DNA of 34,510 nucleotides from CAUYUA01 sp963575675. Its GTDB lineage: Bacteria > Pseudomonadota > Alphaproteobacteria > Azospirillales > Azospirillaceae. The notes under the pieces are model-generated. The model worked only from the letters and a program-made list of their open reading frames with translations. It did no database searches and was not told the DNA's origin. The position numbers were made by a program, and so were the translations under genes. The DNA is taken from the NCBI GenBank assembly GCA_963575675.1, contig CAUYUA010000218.1, positions 1-34,510 on the forward strand, written 5' to 3'. This document shows positions 1 through 7,636 of this stretch, piece by piece (position 1 is the stretch's first letter; each line of letters opens with the position of its first letter).

Positions 1-45
1 CCTCCCGGCCTTTGGCGGGTCGTGGGCGGAGCCCCGATTCTTTCG
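1..45. repeat. REP-like dispersed repeat, copy 1 (cut by the window edge)
   Basis: The first 38 bases match the last 38 bases of the window (34473-34510) at all but one position, and resemble 9109-9160. In the complete copies an 8-bp stem (CCAAAGGC / GCCTTTGG) encloses a 6-nt loop and is followed by a GGCGGAGCC-containing tail. Only the second half of that hairpin is inside the window here. No coding potential is seen. It separates the histidine gene from whatever lies upstream. Confidence 0.7.
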
Positions 46-166
46 GAGTTTTTTTCGGATTCTTATTTAATTTGATATGGGACGCCGCACATATTGCAGT
101 CGGGCAAAGGGCTTGATAAACTCAACTCCCCCGGCAAACGCCTTTTCGCTTCAGACGTGCTCCCCG

Positions 167-1273
167 ATGTTGAAAATTCGAGTCATCCCTTGCTTGGACG
201 TGAAAGATGGTCGCGTCGTCAAAGGCGTCAATTTTGTTGACCTCATCGATGCCGGAGATCCGGTGGAACAAGCGCGGATCTATGATCGCGAAGGCGCCGA
301 TGAACTGACGTTCCTCGACATCACCGCCAGCCATGAAGAGCGCGACACTCTTTATAACGTGGTGCGTCGAACGGCTGAGCAGGTTTTTATGCCGCTCACT
401 GTCGGCGGCGGTGTTCGCACGGTCGAGGACATTCGTAAATTGCTGTTGGCCGGAGCCGACAAGGTTTCGATTAACACCGCCGCAGTTTCGCGTCCCGAAT
501 TCGTGCGAGAAGGCGCCGAAAAATTCGGCAGTCAATGCATCGTCGTTGCGATTGACGCCAAACAGACGGCTCCTGGCCAGTGGCAAGTATTCACTCATGG
601 CGGACGTCGCAACACAGGGCTTGACGCTGTTGAGTGGGCGCGTCGTATGGCTTCTTATGGGGCGGGTGAAATTTTACTCACCTCCATGGATCGCGACGGA
701 ACTCGCGCCGGGTTCGATTTAGCGCTTACGCGCGCGGTCTCTGACGCCGTGCGCATTCCTGTTATCGCTTCCGGCGGCGTTGGAACGCTTGAGCATCTCG
801 TCGAGGGCGTGCGACTGGGCGGCGCCAGCGCTGTGCTGGCCGCGTCGATCTTTCACTTCGGCGTTTTTTCTATCTTTGACGTCAAACAGCGTATGGCGGC
901 TGAGAATATTCCAGTGCGCATCGTGGATCGACGTAAAAGCGCCTTAGCGCCCGATGATCAATCCGCTGTCCTTGAGCGTCTCTATCAGACCATTCTTTCG
1001 CGGCGGAACGCTGATCCTGCGACGTCCTACACTGCCAAGCTCTTTAGTCGGGGATCGCGTAAGATCGCCCAGAAAGTCGGTGAAGAGGCCGTTGAGACCG
1101 TGATTGAGGCCATTCGCGGCGATCGAAAAAAGCTTGTCTCCGAATCTGCTGATTTGCTCTACCATTTGCTTGTGTTGTGGGCTGATGCGGGAGTTGCTCC
1201 GGAAGATGTCTTTGCTTTGCTTGCCGAACGCGAAGGCATAAGTGGAATAGCAGAGAAAGCCGCTCGGCATTAA
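167..1273 (+). CDS. hisF: HisF-HisE fusion: imidazole glycerol phosphate synthase cyclase subunit fused to phosphoribosyl-ATP pyrophosphatase
   Basis: A 368-residue protein carrying two histidine-biosynthesis enzymes. Residues 1 to about 253 are a complete HisF (beta/alpha)8 barrel: it opens MLKIRVIPCLDVKDGRVVKG, has the VGGGVR and ASGGVG phosphate-binding loops and the two catalytic aspartates (CLDVKDGR, LTSMDRDGT), and runs through the usual C-terminal IPVR. HisF with HisH makes imidazole glycerol phosphate and AICAR from PRFAR and glutamine-derived ammonia. After a linker of about 10 residues, residues 265-368 are a full HisE: LERLYQTI, then ADPATSYTAKL, then KVGEEAVETVIEA, then ESADLLYHLLVL, ending GIAEKA. 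HisE hydrolyses PR-ATP to PR-AMP. The start at 167 is chosen by alignment to HisF, since 30 upstream in-frame residues look non-coding; no good Shine-Dalgarno site is seen. In related bacteria hisF and hisE are usually separate adjacent genes, so the fusion is unusual. A terminator follows. Confidence 0.93.
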   Translation: MLKIRVIPCLDVKDGRVVKGVNFVDLIDAGDPVEQARIYDREGADELTFLDITASHEERDTLYNVVRRTAEQVFMPLTVGGGVRTVEDIRKLLLAGADKVSINTAAVSRPEFVREGAEKFGSQCIVVAIDAKQTAPGQWQVFTHGGRRNTGLDAVEWARRMASYGAGEILLTSMDRDGTRAGFDLALTRAVSDAVRIPVIASGGVGTLEHLVEGVRLGGASAVLAASIFHFGVFSIFDVKQRMAAENIPVRIVDRRKSALAPDDQSAVLERLYQTILSRRNADPATSYTAKLFSRGSRKIAQKVGEEAVETVIEAIRGDRKKLVSESADLLYHLLVLWADAGVAPEDVFALLAEREGISGIAEKAARH

Positions 1274-1282
1274 ATTCGGACA

Positions 1283-1324
1283 AAACCAGACGGGAGGCAG
1301 TCACTGGTCCCGTCTGGTTTTCAT
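1283..1324 (+). terminator. Rho-independent terminator after hisFE
   Basis: A perfect 13-bp stem (AAACCAGACGGGA / TCCCGTCTGGTTT) with a 12-nt loop starts 9 bases after the hisFE stop and runs into T-rich DNA. Both flanks are A/T-rich, so it could also stop the minus-strand gene that ends at 1341. Confidence 0.85.
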
Positions 1325-1340
1325 TAGATTTTTAGATGTT

Positions 1341-1922
1341 TTATTCAAGACATGCGTCGCTTTCCGCGAGATCGTTAAGAATTTGGCGGATTGCGCGCAA
1401 AAGCGTTGGATTGACGATCGTTCGTTCTGTTCCGTCTTCTGAGTCTTGGGGTTGCGCCAAGCGTTTTTTGCCCTCGCGCGCGGATTGAATGAGCAAATAG
1501 CTCAGTTGTGCGTCAGAGAGGTTGCGCGTCATGTCCGCAAGTTCCGGATTGGTCAACGTCGTAAAATCCGGTGATGGGGGAAGGAACGGAGACGCAAGAG
1601 GAGGGGATGGGAGAGGCGGTGGTGGACGTAGGGGAGCTGGGGACGGTGAAGCGGCAGCGCCGGGCGTTGTTTTTAGATCGCTTTTCGTCTTTCGCGAACG
1701 CCGTTTTATCGGCGTTGCTTCGGGTTGTTTTGAATTCAAAGCGGCTTTAGGAGCGTCATCAAGCGACGGCAGAGGCTTTGACGGCGTTGTCACGGGCGAA
1801 AGCGAGGCGTCAGAGCCGGCGCGCTTGCGTTTCGGGCGTCCCGGACGTTCTGCGGGAAGCATAATCGGCAAAGCGTCAAAGAGATTCAGTTGGCGGCCGG
1901 AAGCGTCAATCACGGTCATCAT
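1341..1922 (-). CDS. Proline-rich protein of unknown function
   Basis: About 193 residues if translation begins at one of the adjacent ATG codons at 1922/1919; the frame is open further upstream to 1979. I do not recognise a family. The N-terminus (MTVIDASGRQLNLFDALPIM) is followed by a basic GRPKRKR patch. Next comes a long low-complexity stretch rich in Pro, Ser, Ala and Lys, with runs such as RPPPPLPSPP. A compact C-terminal region of about 70 residues begins near LTNPELADMTRNLSDAQL and is mostly helical-looking, with the recognisable pieces QLSYLLIQSAREGKKRL and LLRAIRQILNDLAESD. There is no signal peptide or membrane segment. It lies downstream of hemH on the same strand with about 170 bases between. 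The structured ends around a disordered middle suggest a real protein, but no function can be inferred. Confidence 0.6.
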   Translation of the reverse strand: MMTVIDASGRQLNLFDALPIMLPAERPGRPKRKRAGSDASLSPVTTPSKPLPSLDDAPKAALNSKQPEATPIKRRSRKTKSDLKTTPGAAASPSPAPLRPPPPLPSPPLASPFLPPSPDFTTLTNPELADMTRNLSDAQLSYLLIQSAREGKKRLAQPQDSEDGTERTIVNPTLLRAIRQILNDLAESDACLE

Positions 1923-2089
1923 CGGAGTCTCGCATGGAAGAATGGTGCGTCTGGAACAGGCGCGCGTTATCGTTCTCACTTTAACCTACAACGGAACAGG
2001 AAATTGTCGAGAACATTCTGTTGCGAGGGAACAAAATAGCGATTTTTTTGAAAAACAGATGAGCCGAGATCGAGGCGTCAGCTTTGCAT

Positions 2090-3154
2090 TCATTGCTTCT
2101 TTATTCTATTCCAACACATTTTCCAGTCGTTAGAACATGTGCGATCACAAGATTTGGTGACAAGGTTGCAGAGACCCTCGATAAAGGCGGGTTCGACGCC
2201 GACAGTCGATGTTCGGAAATATCCAGGAACATGAGCGGTTTCAGCAAGGGCGCGGTACTCGATGTCAAGCTCGACTCGGGTTTCTGAATGCTCTGAAACG
2301 AACGACAGGGGAACCAAAACCAATGGAACGCGATCACGTCCGGCGCGTGCAATCTCATCAATTGTCGACGGGCCGATCCACTCCATTGGGCCAACTCGGC
2401 TCTGATAGCAATTGAGCCAATCGACGTCTCGGGGCGATACGCCTTCCGTGAGGCATAATCTTTCTACAATATGTTGAGCGGTTGTTTCGCATTGGGTTTG
2501 GTAGGGGTCGCCGCGTGCAATGACTTTCTTTGGCAATCCGTGAGCGGAAAATAAAATGCGTGGTTTGCCGAACGTCAACGCGCGTTGGTAATCGGCGTGC
2601 AAGAGCGCAGTATAGGCCGAAATAAATCCGGGATTTGTCGGATAGCAGCAAATTGCGCGCGTCGGCTGCGTTAGTGCGTTGAGTTTCGCTTGCTTCTTCC
2701 ATTCTAGGAAAGAGGAGTATGTTGTGGTGATTGACCATTGCGGATAAAGCGGCAGCAGAACAATTTCATCGGGGGAAAACGCTTTTACTTCTTGCGCGGC
2801 GTGAGTGGTGTCTGGACGCCAATAACGCATGGCGATAAATGTTTTATAGAGTGTTGATTTTCCGAGCGCGTTCAGTGCGGTTTCCAGTGCTTGTGCTTGG
2901 GCTTGGGTGTTTTCCAAGAGTGGTGATCGCCCCCCGAGATGCTTGTATATTTCGGCAGCTTTGGGAGCGCGACGTGTTGCAATGGTCCAAGCGAGGAGTG
3001 TGCGAAATGGTGCGGGAAGGCCTAAAATTTGGGGGTCGCGAAAAAGGTTGAAGAGGAATGGCTTTATAGCGTCTAAGCTGTCGGGGCCGCCAAGATTAAA
3101 CAGGACAACGGCGACTCGGCGTTGTTGATTGTTTTGGGGCATTGGGATGCTCAC
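2090..3154 (-). CDS. hemH: Ferrochelatase (protoheme ferro-lyase)
   Basis: Inserts Fe2+ into protoporphyrin IX, the last step of protoheme synthesis, at the inner face of the membrane. The protein shows the N-terminal VVLFNLGGPDS motif, the catalytic-histidine motif FSAHGLPKKV and the SFVSEHSETRVELD region with its conserved glutamate. These are the three hallmarks of the family, and the length (354 residues) is normal. The C-terminal tail contains four cysteines (LCN, SCD, TCS, MCW), the last two in the arrangement TCSNDWKMCW. Some alphaproteobacterial ferrochelatases bind a [2Fe-2S] cluster through such tail cysteines, so a cluster is possible here, but this is inference. The GTG at 3154 and the ATG at 3142 are both possible starts, and neither has a clear Shine-Dalgarno site. 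No other haem gene is nearby. Confidence 0.95.
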   Translation of the reverse strand: MSIPMPQNNQQRRVAVVLFNLGGPDSLDAIKPFLFNLFRDPQILGLPAPFRTLLAWTIATRRAPKAAEIYKHLGGRSPLLENTQAQAQALETALNALGKSTLYKTFIAMRYWRPDTTHAAQEVKAFSPDEIVLLPLYPQWSITTTYSSFLEWKKQAKLNALTQPTRAICCYPTNPGFISAYTALLHADYQRALTFGKPRILFSAHGLPKKVIARGDPYQTQCETTAQHIVERLCLTEGVSPRDVDWLNCYQSRVGPMEWIGPSTIDEIARAGRDRVPLVLVPLSFVSEHSETRVELDIEYRALAETAHVPGYFRTSTVGVEPAFIEGLCNLVTKSCDRTCSNDWKMCWNRIKKQ

Positions 3155-3180
3155 GTTTCAATAGAGGAAGAAATGATATA

Positions 3181-3310
3181 AATAATAAATTGAAAAGGCC
3201 CGGAGACGGTGCTTCCAGCCGCCGGAGGGGCGCTCTGCGGACAAGGGGAGTTTTGATCCTTGGTCCGAGCGACCGGGAACACAATCCTCGGACCCTTTTG
3301 ATTTCTTATT
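3181..3310. repeat. Hairpin-forming dispersed element, copy 1
   Basis: The two ends are imperfect inverted copies: AAATTGAAAAGGCCCGG on the left, and on the right the complement of a sequence reading GACCCTTTTGATTTCTTATT. They match the outer tips of the better-preserved element at 28717-29063. The middle (GCCGCCGGAGG...) is different and shorter. It sits between the hemH start and the flhA stop, and probably acts as a terminator for the flagellar cluster. Confidence 0.6.
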
Positions 3311-3312
3311 CC

Positions 3313-5526
3313 TTAGATTTGTCCCAGCGTTTTAATTTTTACTTTGGGATAAATCTCATTCTGTGACATTACCGTGGTTGTTGGTCGGAAGCGCTCAATG
3401 ATCGAACGGACATAGGGTCTGACCGCAGGGCTGGTCAAGAGAACCGGCGTTTCGCCCATCATCGCATGTCGTTCGAACACCTGTCGCACTGTGGTGATGA
3501 ACTGTTGCAGACGTGACGGTGCCATTGCGAGTTGTCGATCGTCGCCGTCTCCGATTAGAGATTCGGCGAAAGCTTGCTCCCACTCTGGAGTCAGCGTCAC
3601 CAACGGAATGAATCCAAGCTCATTGGTGTTGCTGTCGGAGATTTGCCGCGCCAAGCGTGAGCGAACATGCTCTGTGATTTGCGTGAGGTTGCGTGTGTGG
3701 CTGCAAGCTTCGGAGATGCCTTCCAAAATCGTCGGCATGTCGCGGATTGAAATGCGCTCGCCAAGCAAGTTTTGCAGCACGCGTTGGAGACCGCCAATGG
3801 TGATTTGCGATGGAACAACGTCGGTGATCAACTTCTGGTGTTCTTTGTCGATTTCGTCCAGCAACTTTTGTGTTTCGGTGTAGGACAACAGTTCTGACAT
3901 GTTGTCCTTGATCAGCTCGGTCAAGTGCGTTGTAATCACTGTGGAAGGGTCGACCACAGTATATCCCTTAAAGAGCGCCTCTTCGCGATAACCGGGTTCG
4001 ATCCAAACGGCGGGCAAACCGAAGGTAGGTTCCGTGGTCTGTTCTCCGGGGATGCTGATGGCGTCGCCGCGAGGATCCATGACCAGCAACATGTTGGGAC
4101 GAATCGTGCCGCGTCCGGCCTCGATTTCTTTGATGCGGATAAGGTAGACGTTGGGCGGCAACTGGAGATTGTCTTGGATGCGAACCGCAGGCATAATGAA
4201 GCCGATTTCGTTGGCGACTTGCCGACGTAGTCCTTTGATCTGATCGGTCAGTCGAAAACTGCCGTTGGCGGGTTGGTTGATCAGCGCCAGCAGGGCGTAA
4301 CCGAGTTCAAGGCGGATTAGGTCGATGGCGAGAGCGGTTGATATCGGCTCTTCCACAGCCGGAGCGTTTCCGCCTCCTCCGCCTCCTCCGCCGCTGGTGG
4401 CCGGAACGCCTCCGCCCCCTCCGCCGACTCCCATCTGGCTTTTTGCGGAGGCAATATCGCGTTCTTCTTCGGCCTTGCGTTTCTGAGGAATGTAGTAGGC
4501 GGCTGCGGCGGAAACTCCGGCCAAGGTTAGGAACGGAAGCATGGGGATGCCGGGCAGCAGAGAGAGTGCGACCAAGAGGCCGGAACTCATTCCGAAGGCT
4601 GCGGGATAGCCTCCGAGCTGCGCGAACATTAGTTTGTCGGTGGAGCCGGAGGTTCCGGATTTTGAAACCAATAGACCGGCGGAAATCGAGATGACCAACG
4701 AGGGAATTTGCGAGACCAGCCCGTCGCCGATGGTGAGACGGGTGTAGACGTCGGCGGCGTCCATCACGGTCATGCCGTGCCGGACGGTGCCGATGACGAA
4801 TCCGCCGAAGATGTTGATGAAGGTGATCATCAAGCCTGCGACGGCGTCGCCTTTGACGAACTTCGAGGCGCCGTCCATCGAGCCGTAGAATCCGGCTTCG
4901 TCTTCGAGTTCTTTGCGTCGAGCGCGGGCTTGGGATTCATCGATCATGCCGGCGGACAAATCGGCGTCGATGGCCATTTGCTTGCCGGGCATGGCGTCAA
5001 GGGTGAAGCGTGCTGCGACTTCGGCGATGCGTCCGGAACCGGCGGTGATGACCTTGAAGTTGACCAGGGTCAAGATGCCGAAGACGATGACGCCGATTAC
5101 GAAGTCTCCGGCCATAACGAATCCGGCGAAAGCTTCGATGACTTGACCCGCCGCTTCGGTTCCTTCTTGGCCCTTGGAGAGGATGAGGCGAGTCGAAGCC
5201 AAGTTTAGCGCTAGTCGAAGGAGTGTGGTGATAAGCAGGACGGTGGGATAAGAGGTGAAGTCGGATGGTTTCTGCATGAACAGAACCACCATAAGAATCA
5301 GTACGGAGATTGTGATTGAAACCGCAAGGAAGATATCCAGCAACCATGGCGGCATGGGCATAATCAGCACCACCACGATTGCGACCATTCCAAACGCAAG
5401 CGCGATGTCGCCGCGCAACAGCATGCTGCGGGCGGTTCCGACTAAATCTCCCATAAACGAGAGACCGCCGCCTTTGCCACCGCCGCCGCCCGACCGATTG
5501 CCGCCTGTGTGTTCCGTCAACGCCAT
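3313..5526 (-). CDS. flhA: Flagellar export apparatus membrane protein FlhA
   Basis: Core membrane component of the flagellar type III export gate, using proton-motive force and forming the cytoplasmic ring that docks chaperone-substrate complexes. Residues about 40-350 hold the multi-spanning membrane domain. They include the FHIPEP-family signature near residues 166-192 (RIAEVAARFTLDAMPGKQ and the following DADL) and the conserved cytoplasmic loop with RRKELEDEAGFYGSMDGA. Residues about 390-737 are the cytoplasmic domain. Two glycine-rich tracts are unusual: residues 13-21 at the N-terminus, and a longer one at about 366-387 in the linker between the two domains. They account for a length (737) slightly above the usual 690-710. 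A GAGG Shine-Dalgarno site lies 9 bases before the ATG at 5526. This is the last gene of the flagellar cluster, followed by a hairpin element. Confidence 0.97.
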   Translation of the reverse strand: MALTEHTGGNRSGGGGGKGGGLSFMGDLVGTARSMLLRGDIALAFGMVAIVVVLIMPMPPWLLDIFLAVSITISVLILMVVLFMQKPSDFTSYPTVLLITTLLRLALNLASTRLILSKGQEGTEAAGQVIEAFAGFVMAGDFVIGVIVFGILTLVNFKVITAGSGRIAEVAARFTLDAMPGKQMAIDADLSAGMIDESQARARRKELEDEAGFYGSMDGASKFVKGDAVAGLMITFINIFGGFVIGTVRHGMTVMDAADVYTRLTIGDGLVSQIPSLVISISAGLLVSKSGTSGSTDKLMFAQLGGYPAAFGMSSGLLVALSLLPGIPMLPFLTLAGVSAAAAYYIPQKRKAEEERDIASAKSQMGVGGGGGGVPATSGGGGGGGGNAPAVEEPISTALAIDLIRLELGYALLALINQPANGSFRLTDQIKGLRRQVANEIGFIMPAVRIQDNLQLPPNVYLIRIKEIEAGRGTIRPNMLLVMDPRGDAISIPGEQTTEPTFGLPAVWIEPGYREEALFKGYTVVDPSTVITTHLTELIKDNMSELLSYTETQKLLDEIDKEHQKLITDVVPSQITIGGLQRVLQNLLGERISIRDMPTILEGISEACSHTRNLTQITEHVRSRLARQISDSNTNELGFIPLVTLTPEWEQAFAESLIGDGDDRQLAMAPSRLQQFITTVRQVFERHAMMGETPVLLTSPAVRPYVRSIIERFRPTTTVMSQNEIYPKVKIKTLGQI

Positions 5527-5645
5527 GATGACCGACCTCTTGCAATCCGCGCTGTTGTCATGGGGTGCATAAAGAATTTATCTAAAAATCAGAGAGGTTG
5601 GATTATCAATGCGCTGAATTGAGGTGTGGTTTTTGACTGCTATGA

Positions 5646-5844
5646 TAAAAAAGCCGAAGGAGTTCATGGATTGTGATTCCGGTCGTGTGGACCAAGGACA
5701 AAAGCCCTTCTTTTTTGGTCGTGAGGCAAGACACGCGCAAATGGCGAAACGCTCGCCTTCTGGGCGAATTAAGGGGAGGGGTGGCGGTCATCCTTAAGTC
5801 CGCATGACTGGGATCACAGTCTCCGGCCCCCTTTGATCTTAATT
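5646..5844. repeat. Hairpin-forming dispersed element, copy 2, in the flbD-flhA gap
   Basis: The 375-base gap between flbD and flhA contains no credible gene. Its middle is bounded by imperfect inverted ends: GCCGAAGGAGTTCATGGATT on the left, and on the right CACAGTCTCCGGCCCCCTTT, whose complement matches the element family core. The ends match the outer arms of the element at 28717-29063. The interior is not similar to that copy. Confidence 0.55.
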
Positions 5845-5902
5845 GCGCCCCTTTGAGTTTAACGGATTTCTTTGAATTTATAATGTATATTTCGGACGTG
5901 TT

Positions 5903-7300
5903 CTAGCAAGGCGCGCGATCGGATTCTCCGGGCATGGGCACGGGGAATCCCTCTTCGTTGTAGAGTTTGAGTTTGTTTCGTAAAGTGCGAATGGAAATGC
6001 CGAGAATATTCGCTGCGTGAGTGCGGTTTCCCAAGCAGTGATGTAATGTTTCGATGATGAGGTCTCGTTCGACGTCGGCGACGGTTCGTCCGACAAACGA
6101 GGAGGGAAGTCCGCCTCCGGAGGAGTGCCCCGTTTGCGCCGGACGTCCGGATGAGGTCGGCGGTGTGGGGGCGGCGGTTGAGGTTCCCTCGGGGGCAAGA
6201 ATTTGACTGGACAGCATAATGGCGTCGGTTTCGATGGTCACTCCGTGCGCCAGCAGTACGGCGCGATGCATGGTGTTTTCCAGCTCGCGCACATTTCCGC
6301 GCCAATGGTGTTTCTGGAGCATCTCCAGTGCGGCCAAGGAGAGCTTTTTTTCTCCGAGACCGTTGGCTTCGGCGTATTTCTTGATAAAGAACTCTGCAAG
6401 AGGAAGAATGTCTTGCGGACGCTCGCGGAGGGCCGGGAGTTTCAAGTTGAAGACGTTAAGGCGGAAGAACAAGTCTTCGCGGAAATTTCCGGAGCGAACT
6501 TCTTGTTCGAGATTGCGGTTGGAGGTGGCCAAGAGTCTGACGTCGATTTTGACGGGCTGTCCGCCGCCGACTCTATCTATTTCGCGTTCTTGGATTGCCC
6601 GCAACAGTTTGGCTTGCAGGCGGGGGTGCATTTCGCTGATTTCGTCGAGCAACAGCGTTCCGCCATTGGCTTCTTCGAATTTTCCGAGCCGTTTGGCGAC
6701 GGCGCCGGTGAAGGCGCCTTTTTCATGGCCGAAGAGTTCGGATTCCAGCAGATTTTCAGGAATGGCGGCGCAATTGACGGCGACGAAATGCTCATTGGTG
6801 CGCCTGCTTTTGCGGTGCAGGTAGCGGGCCATGAGTTCTTTGCCTGTGCCGGATTCTCCGGTGATCATCACCGAAGCGTCGCTGGGGGCGATTTGGTCGG
6901 CGAGACGCAAGGTTTTGGTCATAATCGGATCGCGGCTGATGATGGCGTGGCTTTCTTCCGCCACGGCCTCCAGAACGGCGGCGATCAACTGGGCGTCTGG
7001 GGGAAGCGGGATGTATTCTTTGGCTCCGGCGCGGATGGCGCGGACGGCGGCGGCCGCATCGGCTCCGACGCCGCAGGCGATGACCGGAACATTGATGCGT
7101 TCGGCGCGGAGGCAATCGATCATGCGACCGACGTCGAGTTTTACGTCGATCATCACCAAGTCTGCACCAGCGGCCCGTCGCAACGCCTCCATGGCGCTTT
7201 CGATGCTGTCGGTGTGCGAAACTTTCGCCCCTCGCTGGAACGCGATTTTGCCAGCGGTGGTGAGGTGTCCCTCCAGCATGCCAACGATCAGCAAACGCAT
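5903..7300 (-). CDS. flbD: Sigma-54-dependent flagellar transcriptional activator FlbD
   Basis: Activates sigma-54 promoters of middle and late flagellar genes and represses early ones in alphaproteobacteria, under control of FliX. Residues 1-115 are a receiver-like domain opening MRLLIVGMLEGHL with Asp52, but the usual N-terminal acidic pair is missing, as in the FlbD family, so classical phosphorylation is doubtful. The AAA+ domain has Walker A GESGTGKE (148-155), the sigma-54-contacting loop GAFTGA (195-200), Walker B GGTLLLDE (213-220) and the downstream LRERPQDILPLAEFF region. The last about 60 residues form a Fis-type helix-turn-helix (NRTHAANILGISIRTLRNKL). A Pro/Ser/Thr-rich linker precedes it. 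An AAGGAG Shine-Dalgarno site lies 10 bases before the ATG. FliX was not found in the window. Confidence 0.95.
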   Translation of the reverse strand: MRLLIVGMLEGHLTTAGKIAFQRGAKVSHTDSIESAMEALRRAAGADLVMIDVKLDVGRMIDCLRAERINVPVIACGVGADAAAAVRAIRAGAKEYIPLPPDAQLIAAVLEAVAEESHAIISRDPIMTKTLRLADQIAPSDASVMITGESGTGKELMARYLHRKSRRTNEHFVAVNCAAIPENLLESELFGHEKGAFTGAVAKRLGKFEEANGGTLLLDEISEMHPRLQAKLLRAIQEREIDRVGGGQPVKIDVRLLATSNRNLEQEVRSGNFREDLFFRLNVFNLKLPALRERPQDILPLAEFFIKKYAEANGLGEKKLSLAALEMLQKHHWRGNVRELENTMHRAVLLAHGVTIETDAIMLSSQILAPEGTSTAAPTPPTSSGRPAQTGHSSGGGLPSSFVGRTVADVERDLIIETLHHCLGNRTHAANILGISIRTLRNKLKLYNEEGFPVPMPGESDRAPC

Positions 7301-7636
7301 CTTTGGATGTCTCCTTGTGAGGGCACGGCTTTGACGCCCTCGCGACCCTCTGTATCCTTTGCGGTTTTTATAACGTCTGCGTCAATGAGACGCTCTTAAC
7401 GCTAGAGAAATGATGAGAACCGACAATCTCTCGGAATATACGCTTTGTTTCTGATTTTTATAACTGTTTTTTAGCTATGTTCGTTTTGTGGCCTCGTATT
7501 TGCTGGGGCGACGTTGGGCGTTTGTCGGAATGAGGGGGAGGGAAAGCGACGGAATCTTGGCCCCTCTAATTTTCTATGAGAAAGGGGGCTTGTGTTTTCT
7601 GCGGTTTTTGGTTGGTCATCGTGTTATCGGCCAAAC
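7301..7636. other. Intergenic gap between flbD and the stator gene
   Basis: 336 bases with no ORF that looks coding. The only notable signal is a plus-strand sequence with the GG/GC spacing of a sigma-54 promoter at 7489-7503. A CCCC...GGGG pair around 7561-7586 could form a weak hairpin downstream of the stator gene. Confidence 0.5.
7489..7503 (+). promoter_or_regulatory. Possible sigma-54 promoter (-24/-12), pointing away from flbD
   Basis: TGGC, 7 bases, then TTGC gives the exact GG-N10-GC spacing of a sigma-54 promoter. It faces the 3' end of the stator gene, so transcription would be antisense to that gene. The match in the variable positions is only partial, and a chance occurrence is quite possible. 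Confidence 0.25.

Noticed and set aside
6203..7399. A 398-codon plus-strand frame opposite flbD
   Set aside because: It mirrors the AAA+ coding frame of flbD, has no recognisable domain, and such long antisense frames are common in GC-rich genes.
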